Below, piece after piece: positions 33,266 through 42,339 of a stretch of DNA of 64,000 bases. Source of the DNA: Rudaea sp. 3F27F6 (GTDB lineage: Bacteria > Pseudomonadota > Gammaproteobacteria > Xanthomonadales > Rhodanobacteraceae). Positions within the stretch are counted from its first letter, which is position 1, and each line of letters starts with the position of its first letter. Below the pieces are notes generated by a model. That model was not told the origin of the DNA, did no database searches, and was given only the letters and a program-made list of their open reading frames with translations. Position numbers and translations under genes: made by a program. Location: positions 806,001-870,000 of the forward strand of contig NZ_SCNG01000002.1 of assembly GCF_005503555.1 (NCBI RefSeq), read 5' to 3'.

Positions 33266-33664
33266 TCAGTCCTCGCCCGGCTCCATGATGGTTATCACGG
33301 GCTCGGCTTCATCCCCTGGCCCGATTGCCATCACCAACGTCACGCGCGTCGCCCGCCGATGACCACGCTCGACCCGTCGCAGCTCGAACTGCACCCGACT
33401 GCCATTGCTGTTTCGCTTTTGCCTTGCCGCCAGCCCTGCCATCCACAGAACGTCCCAGAGCCGCCCCGCTTCGTCCTGGGGCATGCCCGTCTTTTTCGTA
33501 TCGGCCTCGCTCCACTCGACGCAATCGCCCCACGCCGCAGAAGTCAGTGCCACTGGGATCTTGAACCCCGCCTCTCTTGCCATTTCGCTCACGTCCACCA
33601 ACACCCCGTCAGCGATTGCCTGTGCGCGTGTATACGTGTGGACAATGTCGCGTTGCTCGAACAT
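33266..33664 (-). CDS. DUF6573 family protein
   Basis: 132 aa from ATG 33664 (GAAGAGGAGAGAGTC in front). The N-terminal DIVHTYTRAQAIADGVLVDVSEMAREAGFKIPVALT, followed by WGDCVEW, QDEAGRLWDVLWM and a basic-then-acidic end (PVITIMEPGED), fits a small plasmid/ICE family I recall as DUF6573. Function unknown; likely cytoplasmic. Confidence 0.72.
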   Translation of the reverse strand: MFEQRDIVHTYTRAQAIADGVLVDVSEMAREAGFKIPVALTSAAWGDCVEWSEADTKKTGMPQDEAGRLWDVLWMAGLAARQKRNSNGSRVQFELRRVERGHRRATRVTLVMAIGPGDEAEPVITIMEPGED

Positions 33665-33987
33665 GACTCTCTCCTCTTCAGTGGTCGTTGGCCCGGTTCC
33701 CGGGCAGCGGTGTGAACCGCTCCCGGATGGGAGCCAAACCGGCCGCAGTGAGGCGCGGTCAAGGAGGGCGACGTCAGGAGCAAGCCACGGCTGGCGCGGG
33801 CTGGAGCAAAGCGACGACTCGGGCCGTGGCTGGCCCTTGACCGAACAAGCCGTGCGGAGGCGTTGAACGCTCTGGCGCGTGGCCACGCGCCGCTGGGCTT
33901 CCCCGCTATTTCTTCACGTCGTCGGCAAGATTCGCGAGTGCCTGTTCCATTTAGTCGTCGAGATCGCGCAGGCCGAAGTGATCGGTC
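33665..33987. other. Leader region of DUF6573 gene
   Basis: 323 bp between two minus-strand genes. On the minus strand it contains a GGGAGCGGTTCACACCGCTGCCC-like set of dyads (33699-33731) and GGGCCAGCCACGGCC (33823-33837). Its layout (structured GC-rich leader ending in a strong Shine-Dalgarno) resembles the other leaders but it lacks the CTTTCCTTCCCG box. No gene supported. Confidence 0.35.
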
Positions 33988-36900
33988 TCACGGACACGTG
34001 CCGCTCAAGCCCGGTCCCGGGCCGAGCACGTTCAGGCCGGTGTTGCCGCCCGTGTTGAAGATGTCGACGTATTGCGGGATGACGCCCGGGATGGCCGGCG
34101 AGCACGAGCCCGGGAGGTTGTTTGTCGAGCTGCTCGACACGAACCGCGGTCCATACGAACACACGCTCGTGATGCCGTTCCACTTGATGGTGACTTGGAA
34201 CGTCGAGTAGTAGTTGCCCTGCGCGTTGAGCTGCGGCGCGTTGAAGTTGCCGCAGCTGCCCTGCGTGCCGGACGGGCACGAGTTCGAGCTGCACGTCTGT
34301 CCGGTCATGCCGCTGCCCGGCGCCGAGCAACCCTTCCAGCTGACATACGTGAACGGGCTCGACGGGCTGGCGCACACCGGCGGTGGTGCCACACACGCGC
34401 CAGGCGGAGCCGTCGCTGGCGACCACGGTCCTGTCGTGGGCGTGACCGTTCCGACCGGCGACGAGCAGGTGTAATCCGTCGTCTGAGTCTGCGTCCACGA
34501 GCCGGTCGTGTTGATGGGGCACGCGCCCGGTCGCGTCGCCGTCGAAGGCGGCGGCGCCGAACAGGCCGGCGCGCAAGATTGCGGTGTCGACGTGCTGTAA
34601 GGCGTGCCGACGACAGGACCGACCGGCGTCGAACACGAGAAGTTTTTCCCGGTCGTCGTCGTCCCGCTCGTCGTGCCATACGGCGCGTTCGAAGCAAGCT
34701 GACCTGGGGGGCACGGTGTCGGGTTGGTGGTCGCCGTCGGCGGCGGCGCCGAGCAAATCGGCGAGCAAGACTGTGGCGTCGACGTGCTATACGGCGTGCC
34801 AACGACAGGGCCGATCGGTGTCGAGCACGAGAAGTTTTTCCCGGTCGTCGTCGTTCCGCTCGTCGTGCCATACGGCGCGCTCGAAGCAAGCTGACCTGGC
34901 GGGCACGGTGTCGGGCTGGTATTCGCCGTAGGCGGCGGCGCGCTACACGCGGGCGAGCAGCTCTGCCCTATCGGTGCGCTCCATGCGCCATACGAAGGCG
35001 GGCCGAGTGGGCCGACGGGCGTAGAGCACGTCTGGTTGACGCTGCGCGACTGCGTGCCGCTCGTCGCGCCATACGGCGCGGTCGAAGCCAGCTGGCCTGG
35101 GGGACAGGGCGCCGCGGCCGTCTGCGTCCCACTCGTCGGCGAGCACGTGGGTGAGCACGAACCAGGCGTCGTCGTGGTGAAAGGTGTTGCGGTCACCGCG
35201 CTGACGGGCGTCGAGCAACTGTAAGTGATGCCCGATGTCGTGGATCCACTCGTCGTGCCATACGGCGCGGTTGAAGCAAGCTGGCCTGGCGGGCACGGTG
35301 TCGGCGTGGTGGTCGAAGTGGGCGGCGGCGCCGAGCAAATCGGCGAGCAGCTCTGCCCAGTCGCCGCGCCCCACGGACTCACGGTCGGAACAACGGGCCC
35401 CACCGGGGTCGAGCAAGCGTAGCTCGTGGTCTGGGTTTGCGTGCCGCTCGTCGTGCCATACGGCGCGGTCGAAGCCAGCGTTCCTGGTGGGCATGGCGCT
35501 GCGCGCGTCGCAGTGGTCGTAGGCGGCGCCGCGCACACCGGCGCACACGATTGCCCGCTCACCACCCACGCGCCAGCTGACGGCGGATTGAGCGGCCCGA
35601 CCGGAGTCGCGCACGAGTAGGTCGTCGTTTGTGTTTGAATGCCGCTGGTCGGGCCGTAGGGCACGGTGCTCGCCACCGTCCCCGGGGGACACGGCGCGGC
35701 CACCGTGGTCGTCGACGACGGCGGCGCGATACACGCAGGCGAGCAGCTTTGGCCGGTTACGGTCCACGGCGGATTCGACGGCGCGCCAAGCGGGCCGACG
35801 GGCGTGGCACACGTCTGCGTGTTGATCCGGGACTCGGTTCCGCTCGTCGCGCCATACGGCGCGGTCGAAGAAATCGTCCCCGGCGGGCATGGAGCTGGAG
35901 CGCTCTCCGCCGTCGAAACCGGCGTGCACGCGGGCGAGCAGCTTTGACCGCTCGGCGCGCCCCACGCGCCCGTTGCTGACGTCACCGGTCCGACGGGAGT
36001 CGAGCACGAATACGTGGTGGTCTGGCTCTGCGTTCCACTCGTCGCTCCATACGGCGCGCTTGAATCGAATTGCCCTGGTGGACATGGTGCGGCTCGCGTT
36101 GCCGTCGTCGGCGCCGGCGCGGCGCAAACCGGCGCACACGATTGCCCGGTGATCGTCCAGGACGGATTGGACGGCGCGCCGAGCGGGCCGATGGGCGTGG
36201 CGCACGCCTGCGAGTTGACGCGCGATTCGGTGCCGCTCGTCGAACCGTAAGGCGCGGCGGAAGAAACTTCCCCCGGTGGACAGTTGGCGGGAGCGCTCTC
36301 CGGCGTGCTCGTGCCGGTGCAAATCGGCGCGCACGAGAACGTCGGCGACCATGCGCTCCAAGGCGTCCAGCTGACGGTGCCGCCGCCCGAACAAAATGCG
36401 TTGCGTGCGCTCGTCTGCGGAGCGCTGGCGAGGTATTGATAGGGGCCCGCGTTCGAGATGAGCTCGCCGGATGGGCAGTTGAAAGTTTGGGTTTGCGTCT
36501 GGCCCGGCGGCAAGCTCGTGGAGCAGCTGTTCGGCCCCAGTGGATTCGTCGTCGCGCCGTAAATGAAATCGACCTCCGACGCGGGAGCGGCCGCGCACAA
36601 GCGCGTGAGCGTCGGCATGTCGATGGCGTGCGTGGACGTGTTGAGCACGCTGGTGCCGCCGACTTGGACATCGTAGAAGCCGGCGCCGGCGTTCATCGCG
36701 AAGTTGGCGCACGCCGAACTGCCCACGTTGGCGTAGGCGATTTTGAAACCATTATTAGAACTCGCCGGCGCACCGTTGACCGACACCGGTGCGCTCGACA
36801 CGGTGACCGCCCCGCCCCAGGTGTTGATGACGCTGCCGCTCGGAAGCACCATCTGCGACGGAAACACCCGCCCTGCCATGGCGTCGTCGTTGGTCATGCC

Positions 36901-37161
36901 CTGGAAGCCGCCACGGCTGCTGTAAACGCGCACGACGCTTTCAGCCACCGTGCCTACATTGTCGACCTCGCGATCGACCTGGGCGCCTGTCTCGGCTTTC
37001 TGGTAAAGCATGTAGCCGCCAGCCAGGACGGCGACCGAAACAGCCGATACGAGGAGGAGTTCGACGAGTGCCAGGCCCTGGGGCGCTCCGTGCAAAGCGT
37101 TATGAACCGCGGTGGGCAGCGGTGCCGGAACAGGACTACGCGACACGGAACAAGGGCGCAC
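33988..37161 (-). CDS. Giant PilV-like prepilin with about ten Cys-rich repeats
   Basis: 1057 aa from GTG 37161 (CGGAG seven bases upstream; a stronger AAGGAGG lies 21 bp away). Prepilin site Gly29-Leu30 with Glu34 at +5 (LALVELLLVSAVSVAVLAGGYMLY). Residues ~65-280 form a pilin-like domain; ~281-930 hold about ten repeats of ~65 residues with the pattern C-x(13)-CPPG-x(4)-S-x-PYG-x-TSG ... C-S/A-TPVGP ... GQSC-x-P; the last ~125 residues form a distinct Cys-rich end. This resembles the minor tip pilin PilV of conjugative thin pili, with a very long adhesive stalk. It would be exported by a type IV pilus machine not encoded here. Confidence 0.8.
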   Translation of the reverse strand: MRPCSVSRSPVPAPLPTAVHNALHGAPQGLALVELLLVSAVSVAVLAGGYMLYQKAETGAQVDREVDNVGTVAESVVRVYSSRGGFQGMTNDDAMAGRVFPSQMVLPSGSVINTWGGAVTVSSAPVSVNGAPASSNNGFKIAYANVGSSACANFAMNAGAGFYDVQVGGTSVLNTSTHAIDMPTLTRLCAAAPASEVDFIYGATTNPLGPNSCSTSLPPGQTQTQTFNCPSGELISNAGPYQYLASAPQTSARNAFCSGGGTVSWTPWSAWSPTFSCAPICTGTSTPESAPANCPPGEVSSAAPYGSTSGTESRVNSQACATPIGPLGAPSNPSWTITGQSCAPVCAAPAPTTATRAAPCPPGQFDSSAPYGATSGTQSQTTTYSCSTPVGPVTSATGAWGAPSGQSCSPACTPVSTAESAPAPCPPGTISSTAPYGATSGTESRINTQTCATPVGPLGAPSNPPWTVTGQSCSPACIAPPSSTTTVAAPCPPGTVASTVPYGPTSGIQTQTTTYSCATPVGPLNPPSAGAWVVSGQSCAPVCAAPPTTTATRAAPCPPGTLASTAPYGTTSGTQTQTTSYACSTPVGPVVPTVSPWGAATGQSCSPICSAPPPTSTTTPTPCPPGQLASTAPYGTTSGSTTSGITYSCSTPVSAVTATPFTTTTPGSCSPTCSPTSGTQTAAAPCPPGQLASTAPYGATSGTQSRSVNQTCSTPVGPLGPPSYGAWSAPIGQSCSPACSAPPPTANTSPTPCPPGQLASSAPYGTTSGTTTTGKNFSCSTPIGPVVGTPYSTSTPQSCSPICSAPPPTATTNPTPCPPGQLASNAPYGTTSGTTTTGKNFSCSTPVGPVVGTPYSTSTPQSCAPACSAPPPSTATRPGACPINTTGSWTQTQTTDYTCSSPVGTVTPTTGPWSPATAPPGACVAPPPVCASPSSPFTYVSWKGCSAPGSGMTGQTCSSNSCPSGTQGSCGNFNAPQLNAQGNYYSTFQVTIKWNGITSVCSYGPRFVSSSSTNNLPGSCSPAIPGVIPQYVDIFNTGGNTGLNVLGPGPGLSGTCP
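34374..36321 (-). repeat. ~195-bp tandem repeats inside the giant prepilin gene
   Basis: About ten in-frame units, each coding CPPG...PYG-TTSG...C-STPVGP...GQSC. Units 8 and 9 are nearly identical, units 1 and 3 form another similar pair and units 2 and 5 share much sequence, so unit exchange by recombination is likely. Confidence 0.8.
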
Positions 37162-37266
37162 GGCGCCACTCCGAAAAAACTACCTCCTTAAGGTATTGAT
37201 CGGAATCCGCATGTCGTCAATGTCTGCCGGCAGCGCGCAAAGGCGCTCCAGGATTAGCAGGCCGAG

Positions 37267-37710
37267 CTACTTCTTAGCTTGAGCCAGGCGTTCGGCCACT
37301 GCCCGCTTGCCCATGGCGCGCACCGCGGCAATGGCCGGAAGCTGGGACCGACGCGGCGTGGTTTTCTTCTGTTCCCACCCGTAGACGGACTGCCCGGAGA
37401 CGCCCAGCAACTTGCCCATCTGCTCGGCAGAAATCCCCAGGCGTTCACGCAGAGCGCGAAAACCGTCGGCACGAAAACGAAAACCCGCCTTCCCTTCCGG
37501 TTCGGGACGCATCACCGCCGCCGTGGCTTTTCCGCCGTGCTTGGCCAGCGCTTTCAAGGCCTTCTCCGTCTGAAGCTGCTGGCGCTTCAACGCAGCGATA
37601 TCTTTGCGCTGACGGGTAGATGCCCGCTGTAAGGCGGCGGTTTGGCTCTTCAATTCGCGCCGGGCGAGCCGCACGATTTCATCTTTCAACAGTTTTGCCA
37701 AATTTGGCAT
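37267..37710 (-). CDS. XRE-family transcriptional regulator
   Basis: 147 aa from ATG 37710. An N-terminal coiled-coil-like arm (residues ~1-60, basic and Gln/Leu-rich) precedes a Cro/C1-type HTH (FRALRERLGISAEQMGKLLGVSGQSVYGWEQKKTTPRRSQLPAIAAVRAMG). It may be an element-wide repressor; candidate targets are the GGGG-CCC motif or the palindromes at 33118 and 38989. The Shine-Dalgarno is weak. Confidence 0.82.
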   Translation of the reverse strand: MPNLAKLLKDEIVRLARRELKSQTAALQRASTRQRKDIAALKRQQLQTEKALKALAKHGGKATAAVMRPEPEGKAGFRFRADGFRALRERLGISAEQMGKLLGVSGQSVYGWEQKKTTPRRSQLPAIAAVRAMGKRAVAERLAQAKK

Positions 37711-37786
37711 TGCCCAAGGTCCGGAGTGGCGGCATTTCAGTTTAACACTGCCCGCCACCCCCTTCCGTGCCCTACCCGCGCCCAGT

Positions 37787-38086
37787 TCAGCCATTGGCGA
37801 AGTCGGGATCCTCGAAGAACAGTTTCAGCACTCCGTCTTGGTGGAAGCGCGTGAAGCCGCAGCGGTGAAGCAATGCGTGGAGCTCCGCCAAGTCTTCGTA
37901 GTCGGTCTTGCCGTTCGCGTCGTGGTAGAGGCCCTGGTTGCCCACCAGGCGCCAAATGGTCTTACCGCCCGCCACAGGCGTCGATTGGACGCGCGCCGCC
38001 GCCGGCGCCACGACTGCCATGCGCTTGAAGTCGTCCTCGGTCATTGCTGCATTGTGGATTTTATTATTTTGTTTATTTTTACTCAT
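37787..38086 (-). CDS. Hypothetical protein
   Basis: 99 aa. TTAAGGAAAATAAAATG gives a strong start. N-terminal Asn/Lys-rich arm, then MAVVAPAAARVQSTPVAGGKTIWRLVGNQGLYHDANGKTDYEDLAELHALLHRCGFTRFHQDGVLKLFF. No membrane segment. The family is not recognised. It lies between RadC-like and XRE genes on the same strand. Confidence 0.58.
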   Translation of the reverse strand: MSKNKQNNKIHNAAMTEDDFKRMAVVAPAAARVQSTPVAGGKTIWRLVGNQGLYHDANGKTDYEDLAELHALLHRCGFTRFHQDGVLKLFFEDPDFANG

Positions 38087-38186
38087 TTTATTTTCCTTAA
38101 GTTAGTTTTTTGAGGTTTCAAAGGCCTCTTTCTATGTAGCGACCAGAAAATCGCGTGAACCGCGATGATTCCGCGGCCTCCTGGAA

Positions 38187-38204
38187 GGGGCTCATACGAG
38201 CCCC
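38187..38204 (-). terminator. Hairpin at the end of the RadC-like gene
   Basis: GGGGCTC-ATAC-GAGCCCC overlaps the stop codon region of the RadC-like gene. No T tract on the minus strand, so termination is uncertain. Confidence 0.45.
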
Positions 38205-38683
38205 CGCTGCGCCAAGGACACGTGATCGGTGGCGCCGCACACGAAGTGGTCGAGCACCCGGCAATCGGCATAGCCCAGCGCCGTCTTGAGCTCGCGGGTG
38301 ATGTCGATGTCAGCCTGGCTCGGCTCGCTGACCCCGGAGGGGTGCTGATGGGCCAGGATGACGGCTGCTGCGTTGTGGTGAAGGACCCGACGGAGCACCT
38401 CGCGGATGGGGACGCTGCAGGCGGCGATGCTGCCGCGGAAAAGTTCTTCAATTGCCAGGACTCGGTGGCGCTGGTCGAGGAAGACACAGGCGAAGACTTC
38501 GAACGGATATTTGGCCAGGCGCATCCGCAGGTATTGCGCCGCGTCTTCGGGGCGGCTTAGGCAGGCATCTCGAACGAGCCTTTGCTCCAGCAGTCGCTCG
38601 GCGGCTTCGAGCACGTCTTGGTCGGTGATGGTGTGCCCCAGGCGGTAATTGCCCAGCAGGTCTCTGACGATCGAGGTTTCCAT
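38192..38683 (-). CDS. RadC/JAB-domain protein
   Basis: 163 aa from ATG 38683 (GGGAGAAGAAA in front). The MPN+/JAMM motif is H-Q-H-P-S-G-x(4)-S-x-x-D (LAHQHPSGVSEPSQADID) with an upstream Glu in IEELFRGS and ending DHFVCGATDHVSLAQRGL. Proteins of this type are frequent on plasmids and genomic islands next to antirestriction genes; their exact reaction is not established. It lacks the N-terminal HhH region of chromosomal RadC. Confidence 0.88.
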   Translation of the reverse strand: METSIVRDLLGNYRLGHTITDQDVLEAAERLLEQRLVRDACLSRPEDAAQYLRMRLAKYPFEVFACVFLDQRHRVLAIEELFRGSIAACSVPIREVLRRVLHHNAAAVILAHQHPSGVSEPSQADIDITRELKTALGYADCRVLDHFVCGATDHVSLAQRGLV

Positions 38684-39025
38684 TTTCTTCTCCCGTCGGC
38701 GCACGGTGCGCCGGTGGAGTTCGGAAGGCACCGTCACTAGGCGGGCTGCGCACCCGCAGGGCCGCAGCGCAGAGGAGGACAGACCTGTTGCGCGGCACGC
38801 CGGCGGTGCCCGAATGCGCTCTAAGGCGAACAGCCGACGGGAGATGGAAACCGCTCCGAGCCTGCGCTGTCACCAGACCTGGGCACATGCCTCACCGATA
38901 CGCTGGAATAGGCCGCTTGCTGGTGCCGGCACCGCTGTTACTGCCTATGCGCCGGCAAGAATCCGCGAATCATAAGTAAAGGTGAGATCCTGGAATTCGC
39001 CAGGCTCGAACTGAAGGAAATCGAC
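38684..39025. other. Divergent promoter region (RadC-like / 39026 gene)
   Basis: 342 bp between divergent genes. It holds a strong hairpin CGGCGCA/TGCGCCG next to the RadC-like start (38696-38714) and a 16-bp dyad CCTGG-AATTCG-CCAGG (38989-39004) 22 bp before the 39026 start, an operator-like site. No gene supported. Confidence 0.4.
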
Positions 39026-39262
39026 ATGAATAGAATCGACATCTACCCTCTCGCCCGCGGCGTCTTCGCATTCGTCCCGCACGGCAATCCCCTACCGCCG
39101 TCGCTCGCCCGTCACGACGGCAGGCCCGTCAGGCGGATGAAAACCGTCAGCCTGAACAAGCCAGGAAGTCGAAGCGGGTTGTCCGAAAAAGAGCGCCTCG
39201 CGGCGCTCGATCAGATAGCCGCCAGCGGCTTTGCGATCGTCGGGAAGCCCAAGGCGAATTGA
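39026..39262 (+). CDS. Small hypothetical protein
   Basis: 78 aa, basic. GAAGGAAATCGAC precedes the ATG. N-terminal DIYPLARGVFAFVPHGNPLPP, C-terminal LSEKERLAALDQIAASGFAIVGKPK. No family recognised. The dyad at 38989-39004 lies in its promoter region. Confidence 0.55.
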   Translation: MNRIDIYPLARGVFAFVPHGNPLPPSLARHDGRPVRRMKTVSLNKPGSRSGLSEKERLAALDQIAASGFAIVGKPKAN

Positions 39263-39315
39263 CGAGCATGGCGCCCAGCTGCGAAGCGGCTGGGCGCTTT
39301 TGGCACGCGTTCGCG

Positions 39316-39609
39316 TCAGCGCTTAGGCGACTTGCGAGCGCCAGCTTTTTTGGCGGCGCTGGCTTTCTTGACGCCTGTGGTTTTCTTGGATGGTGCCTTT
39401 CGCTTTGTAGTTTTTGGGGGCGCAGTGCTTGGTGCTTCGCTTCCCCACGCCTTCTTCAGGTGATCCGAGAGCTCCCGGAATTTCGGCGCCCGCATGAACA
39501 GTTGGCGAGCCAGATCCACTACCGAGGCTGCCTCCGGCTCTTTGCTTTCAGCTTTTCCAGCGGGACGCGCCTTGCCCTTGGTGCCTTGTCGCTTATTCGA
39601 GGTGGCCAT
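39316..39609 (-). CDS. Histone H1-like Lys/Ala-rich protein
   Basis: 97 aa from ATG 39609. Very basic with a Lys/Ala/Pro-rich C-terminus (KTTKRKAPSKKTTGVKKASAAKKAGARKSPKR) like bacterial H1 homologues, and a short helical middle (VVDLARQLFMRAPKFRELSDHLKKAWG). Probably binds DNA non-specifically. Confidence 0.6.
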   Translation of the reverse strand: MATSNKRQGTKGKARPAGKAESKEPEAASVVDLARQLFMRAPKFRELSDHLKKAWGSEAPSTAPPKTTKRKAPSKKTTGVKKASAAKKAGARKSPKR

Positions 39610-39628
39610 TGGGTGTAAGAGGTCCGTG

Positions 39629-39682
39629 ATGATCACCGGAAAATACCTTGCGCGAGCTCTCGGTGCAATCGAAGCAACCGCC
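39629..39682 (-). pseudogene. Remnant copy of the 3' end of the gene at 43626
   Basis: 47 of 54 bases match 43641-43694. On the minus strand it still reads C-F-D-C-T-E-S-S-R-K-V-F-S-G-D-H-H, against C-L-D-C-T-D-S-S-R-K-V-I-S-G-D-H-H in the intact gene. Only this C-terminal piece remains, between the GmrSD-like stop and the H1-like gene. Confidence 0.55.
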
Positions 39683-39693
39683 TCGCTCATCAT

Positions 39694-41547
39694 TCAAGCA
39701 AAGGTTGCGATGTCCGGCCACACACCCACCAGGAGTTTCAGCAGATGTGTCGAACGCCGTTGAATCGCCACCTCGCCCCACTCGTCGGCATCGCTGCCGT
39801 GGAAATACTGGGTCAGGTTGAGCTTGCCGTATTTGAGTAGCTCCGGGCGCTTGTCGGCCCACGCCGCGTTCTGAAGCGATGAGTTGAAGCTGCCGGTGAT
39901 GAGCGTGAGGTTGCCCAAGGAGTTGAGCAACATTCCCCGCCTCACGATAGTCTTTTGCTCGGTGATGGGATCAGCCGTCACACTAGCAGGCAGAGGCCAG
40001 TGCTTTTGCCACGTCTGTGGCATGACGTGCTCGATGGTGAGCTTTTCGGTCAACGGCAACACGGGACTTTTCTTTGACTGGCTGGCCTCCTCCACAGTTT
40101 CGAGAACAGCGCGAACCTTGTATTGCGCGATGCGATCGTAGAGCGGCTGTTCGAGGACGAACGTGGCCAGCTCCATGTCGTTGGGAAACTTTGTGCTTTC
40201 CCCTGTGCCCTTGGCCAGGTGCGCCGCCACCGCGTTGGCGCTCAGCGCGGGGGCGACCGCCTTGATGAGATCGACGAACAAGCGGTTGTAGTTTTTGCTG
40301 GTCCAGTTCGTGACCAACCGGCGCATAAGGAAGGATTCGAGCACGAGGAGAACGCGATCGAACTCCGCCTTCTTGTCGGGCATCAACTCGGCATAGGCGA
40401 ACAGCAAGAACGGAAAGATAGTCGCTGTGTCGATGGCTTGGAGCAGCCGGAGGAACCGGGCGAGTTCGACGTGGTCGCCTGGCACGTAGAATTTGAAGAA
40501 CACGTCGGCGTATTGCGCCAACTTTTCGATGTGCCCCGCCGCGTCCTTCGGCTGACCCGGCTCATCATCTTCCACGAACGACTTGAACGCGGTGAAGAGG
40601 TGGTTGCTCCGCACCTCGTCCTGCGTCATGAGCGTCAGGTAGTGGTTCACGAACAGGTCGATGCGCGGGCGTATGAGGCGGCCCTGCTTGACCTCTTCGC
40701 GCCAAAAGTCCGTCTCGAAGCGGGACCAGTGGTCCTCGTAGAGCGTCTCGACGTCGGCGTTCTGGGTGCGGGCCTTGCGAAACAAGTAATTCTTGATGAG
40801 ATCCGCCGGCAGCAAGTCGGCACCGCGTGCGTTGAGCGTTTCGAAAATGACCTGCGTTTCGTCCTCGGGGCCAAGGTCGATGACGACAAGTTGCAAGCCC
40901 GCTTTGACGACGGACCAAACGGCATCGAGGCGGTCGTCCACCGTCTTTGTGGCAAGCGCAGGCTTGTCGTCGTCTTCGTCCAACGCACCCCGCAGCCAGT
41001 CGTCAAGCTTGAGGTGGAAATAGCGGTAGGCGCCGACCAAGTTGCTCTTGGCCACTTCGGGTTTGGCCTTCACGGCCTTGTCGACGTCGTTCAACGACCC
41101 GCAGGCGTGGATGGATTGGAACGCCGGCCGGTCGCCGTTCGTCGGCCAGAGTTTGTATTTCTCTTCCTTGTCCTCCACACGCGACGCGTCGTTTTCGACA
41201 AGGCCGGAAAACCGGTCGCCGAATTTCGTTGATCCGTTGGCCCTGGCGAGATTGCGCGCTGCCAAGAGGAAAAGCTGCAGGGTGGTGAAACGTTGCTGGC
41301 CATCGATGACCTGGCGCGTCTCGATCGATCCCGCAGAATGCGGGAGCTGTTCAAGGACGATGGCCCCCAGGAAGTGCGCCTTGGCTTTGGCGCCCAGCAG
41401 TTGGCGGTCGAGCAGTGCTTGGATGTCCTCCCAAAGCGGTTCCCAGTTCTCGGCTTGCTTCCAGACGTAGGGACGCTGGAAAAGCGGCACCTGGAAGAAC
41501 ACATTCGGATCGAAAATCGCTTCCAGCTGGCGGGTATGGGCATCCAT
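39694..41547 (-). CDS. GmrSD-like modification-dependent restriction protein (DUF262 + DUF1524)
   Basis: 617 aa. The N-terminal DUF262 nucleotide-binding domain has PLFQRPYVWK and the D82-G-Q-Q-R86 motif (RQVIDGQQRFTTLQLFLLA). The C-terminal DUF1524 nuclease domain has the HNH-like I-E-H-V-M-P-Q-T-W and L-G-N-L-T-L-I-T-G-S-F-N motifs. Single-chain proteins of this build are type IV restriction enzymes that cut DNA with modified bases, using an NTP. It would protect the host from phages with modified cytosines. On its own transcription unit. Confidence 0.88.
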   Translation of the reverse strand: MDAHTRQLEAIFDPNVFFQVPLFQRPYVWKQAENWEPLWEDIQALLDRQLLGAKAKAHFLGAIVLEQLPHSAGSIETRQVIDGQQRFTTLQLFLLAARNLARANGSTKFGDRFSGLVENDASRVEDKEEKYKLWPTNGDRPAFQSIHACGSLNDVDKAVKAKPEVAKSNLVGAYRYFHLKLDDWLRGALDEDDDKPALATKTVDDRLDAVWSVVKAGLQLVVIDLGPEDETQVIFETLNARGADLLPADLIKNYLFRKARTQNADVETLYEDHWSRFETDFWREEVKQGRLIRPRIDLFVNHYLTLMTQDEVRSNHLFTAFKSFVEDDEPGQPKDAAGHIEKLAQYADVFFKFYVPGDHVELARFLRLLQAIDTATIFPFLLFAYAELMPDKKAEFDRVLLVLESFLMRRLVTNWTSKNYNRLFVDLIKAVAPALSANAVAAHLAKGTGESTKFPNDMELATFVLEQPLYDRIAQYKVRAVLETVEEASQSKKSPVLPLTEKLTIEHVMPQTWQKHWPLPASVTADPITEQKTIVRRGMLLNSLGNLTLITGSFNSSLQNAAWADKRPELLKYGKLNLTQYFHGSDADEWGEVAIQRRSTHLLKLLVGVWPDIATFA

Positions 41548-41611
41548 CGCGGTTGAAAGTCCTTAGGGAGGGGGCGAGTATATCGCCGAGCCCGCCTTAC
41601 CCATCAAGCTC

Positions 41612-42241
41612 GTGCCAGACCTTAACCTCTACGAACGCTCCGCTACCCTCGCCCAGGAACTGTTCGCGCTCACCCAACACCTTGAGCTGGCCAACGACAG
41701 CCCACGGCTAACGGCGAGCGCCGTAGCAGTTTCTCTGGCGCATGAGCATTGGGATGGACTGCGTCCGCTGCTGGCGTCGGGAATGCTTCCGTCGGCAGTG
41801 GTGGTTCACCGCGCGCAGTTCGAGGCCACCGTTCGTTCCATCTGGCTGACCTATGCGGCGACGGACGGCGACGTGGCCAAGCTCAGCGCGGACCTCAACG
41901 TCGAGACGGAACAATCAGCGAAGAACATTCCTTCGGTTTTCGCCATGATGGCGTCGCTTCCCGGCAAGGCTCCGCCGCAGGCCATCGAAGCGTTGGGGCG
42001 CTTCAAGGACAACTCGTGGCGTGCCCTTACCTCCTACGCGCACGCCGGTATCCACGCCATCAGCCGCCATCGAGACGGCTACCCTGCTGGCCTCTCCGAA
42101 AATCTGCTGAGAAACGCAAACGGCCTGGGCGTGGTTGGCTACTTCCAGCTCGTGGGTATCTGCGGCCGGCAGCCGCTCCAACACGACATCCTTGGCATCA
42201 CCGCCCGCTTCACCGAGTGTTTGCCAGACCCGATTAAGTAG
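41612..42241 (+). CDS. Hypothetical helical protein (DUF6988-like)
   Basis: 209 aa from GTG 41612. Mostly helical: LYERSATLAQELFALTQHLEL, VVVHRAQFEATVRSIWLTYAATD, FKDNSWRALTSYAHAGIHAISRH. The R-x-x-x-x-x-x-R-S-x-W and S-Y-x-H-x-G-x-H pattern recalls abundance of HEPN-like unknowns (I recall DUF6988); not certain. Divergent from the GmrSD-like gene, so perhaps a defence-associated accessory. Confidence 0.58.
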   Translation: MPDLNLYERSATLAQELFALTQHLELANDSPRLTASAVAVSLAHEHWDGLRPLLASGMLPSAVVVHRAQFEATVRSIWLTYAATDGDVAKLSADLNVETEQSAKNIPSVFAMMASLPGKAPPQAIEALGRFKDNSWRALTSYAHAGIHAISRHRDGYPAGLSENLLRNANGLGVVGYFQLVGICGRQPLQHDILGITARFTECLPDPIK

Positions 42242-42339
42242 GGCCCTTTTATTGTCATGATTCGGGAACTTTTTCGCGAATTCGTTGTCTAAGATTCACA
42301 CGGCCAGAACCGGCCGGATAACAACAATAAGGAACCACC

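Noticed and set aside
34374-36321. Regular repeats suggestive of a CRISPR array
   Set aside because: Units are ~195 bp, in frame and protein-coding; there is no short repeat/spacer pattern and no cas gene in the window.
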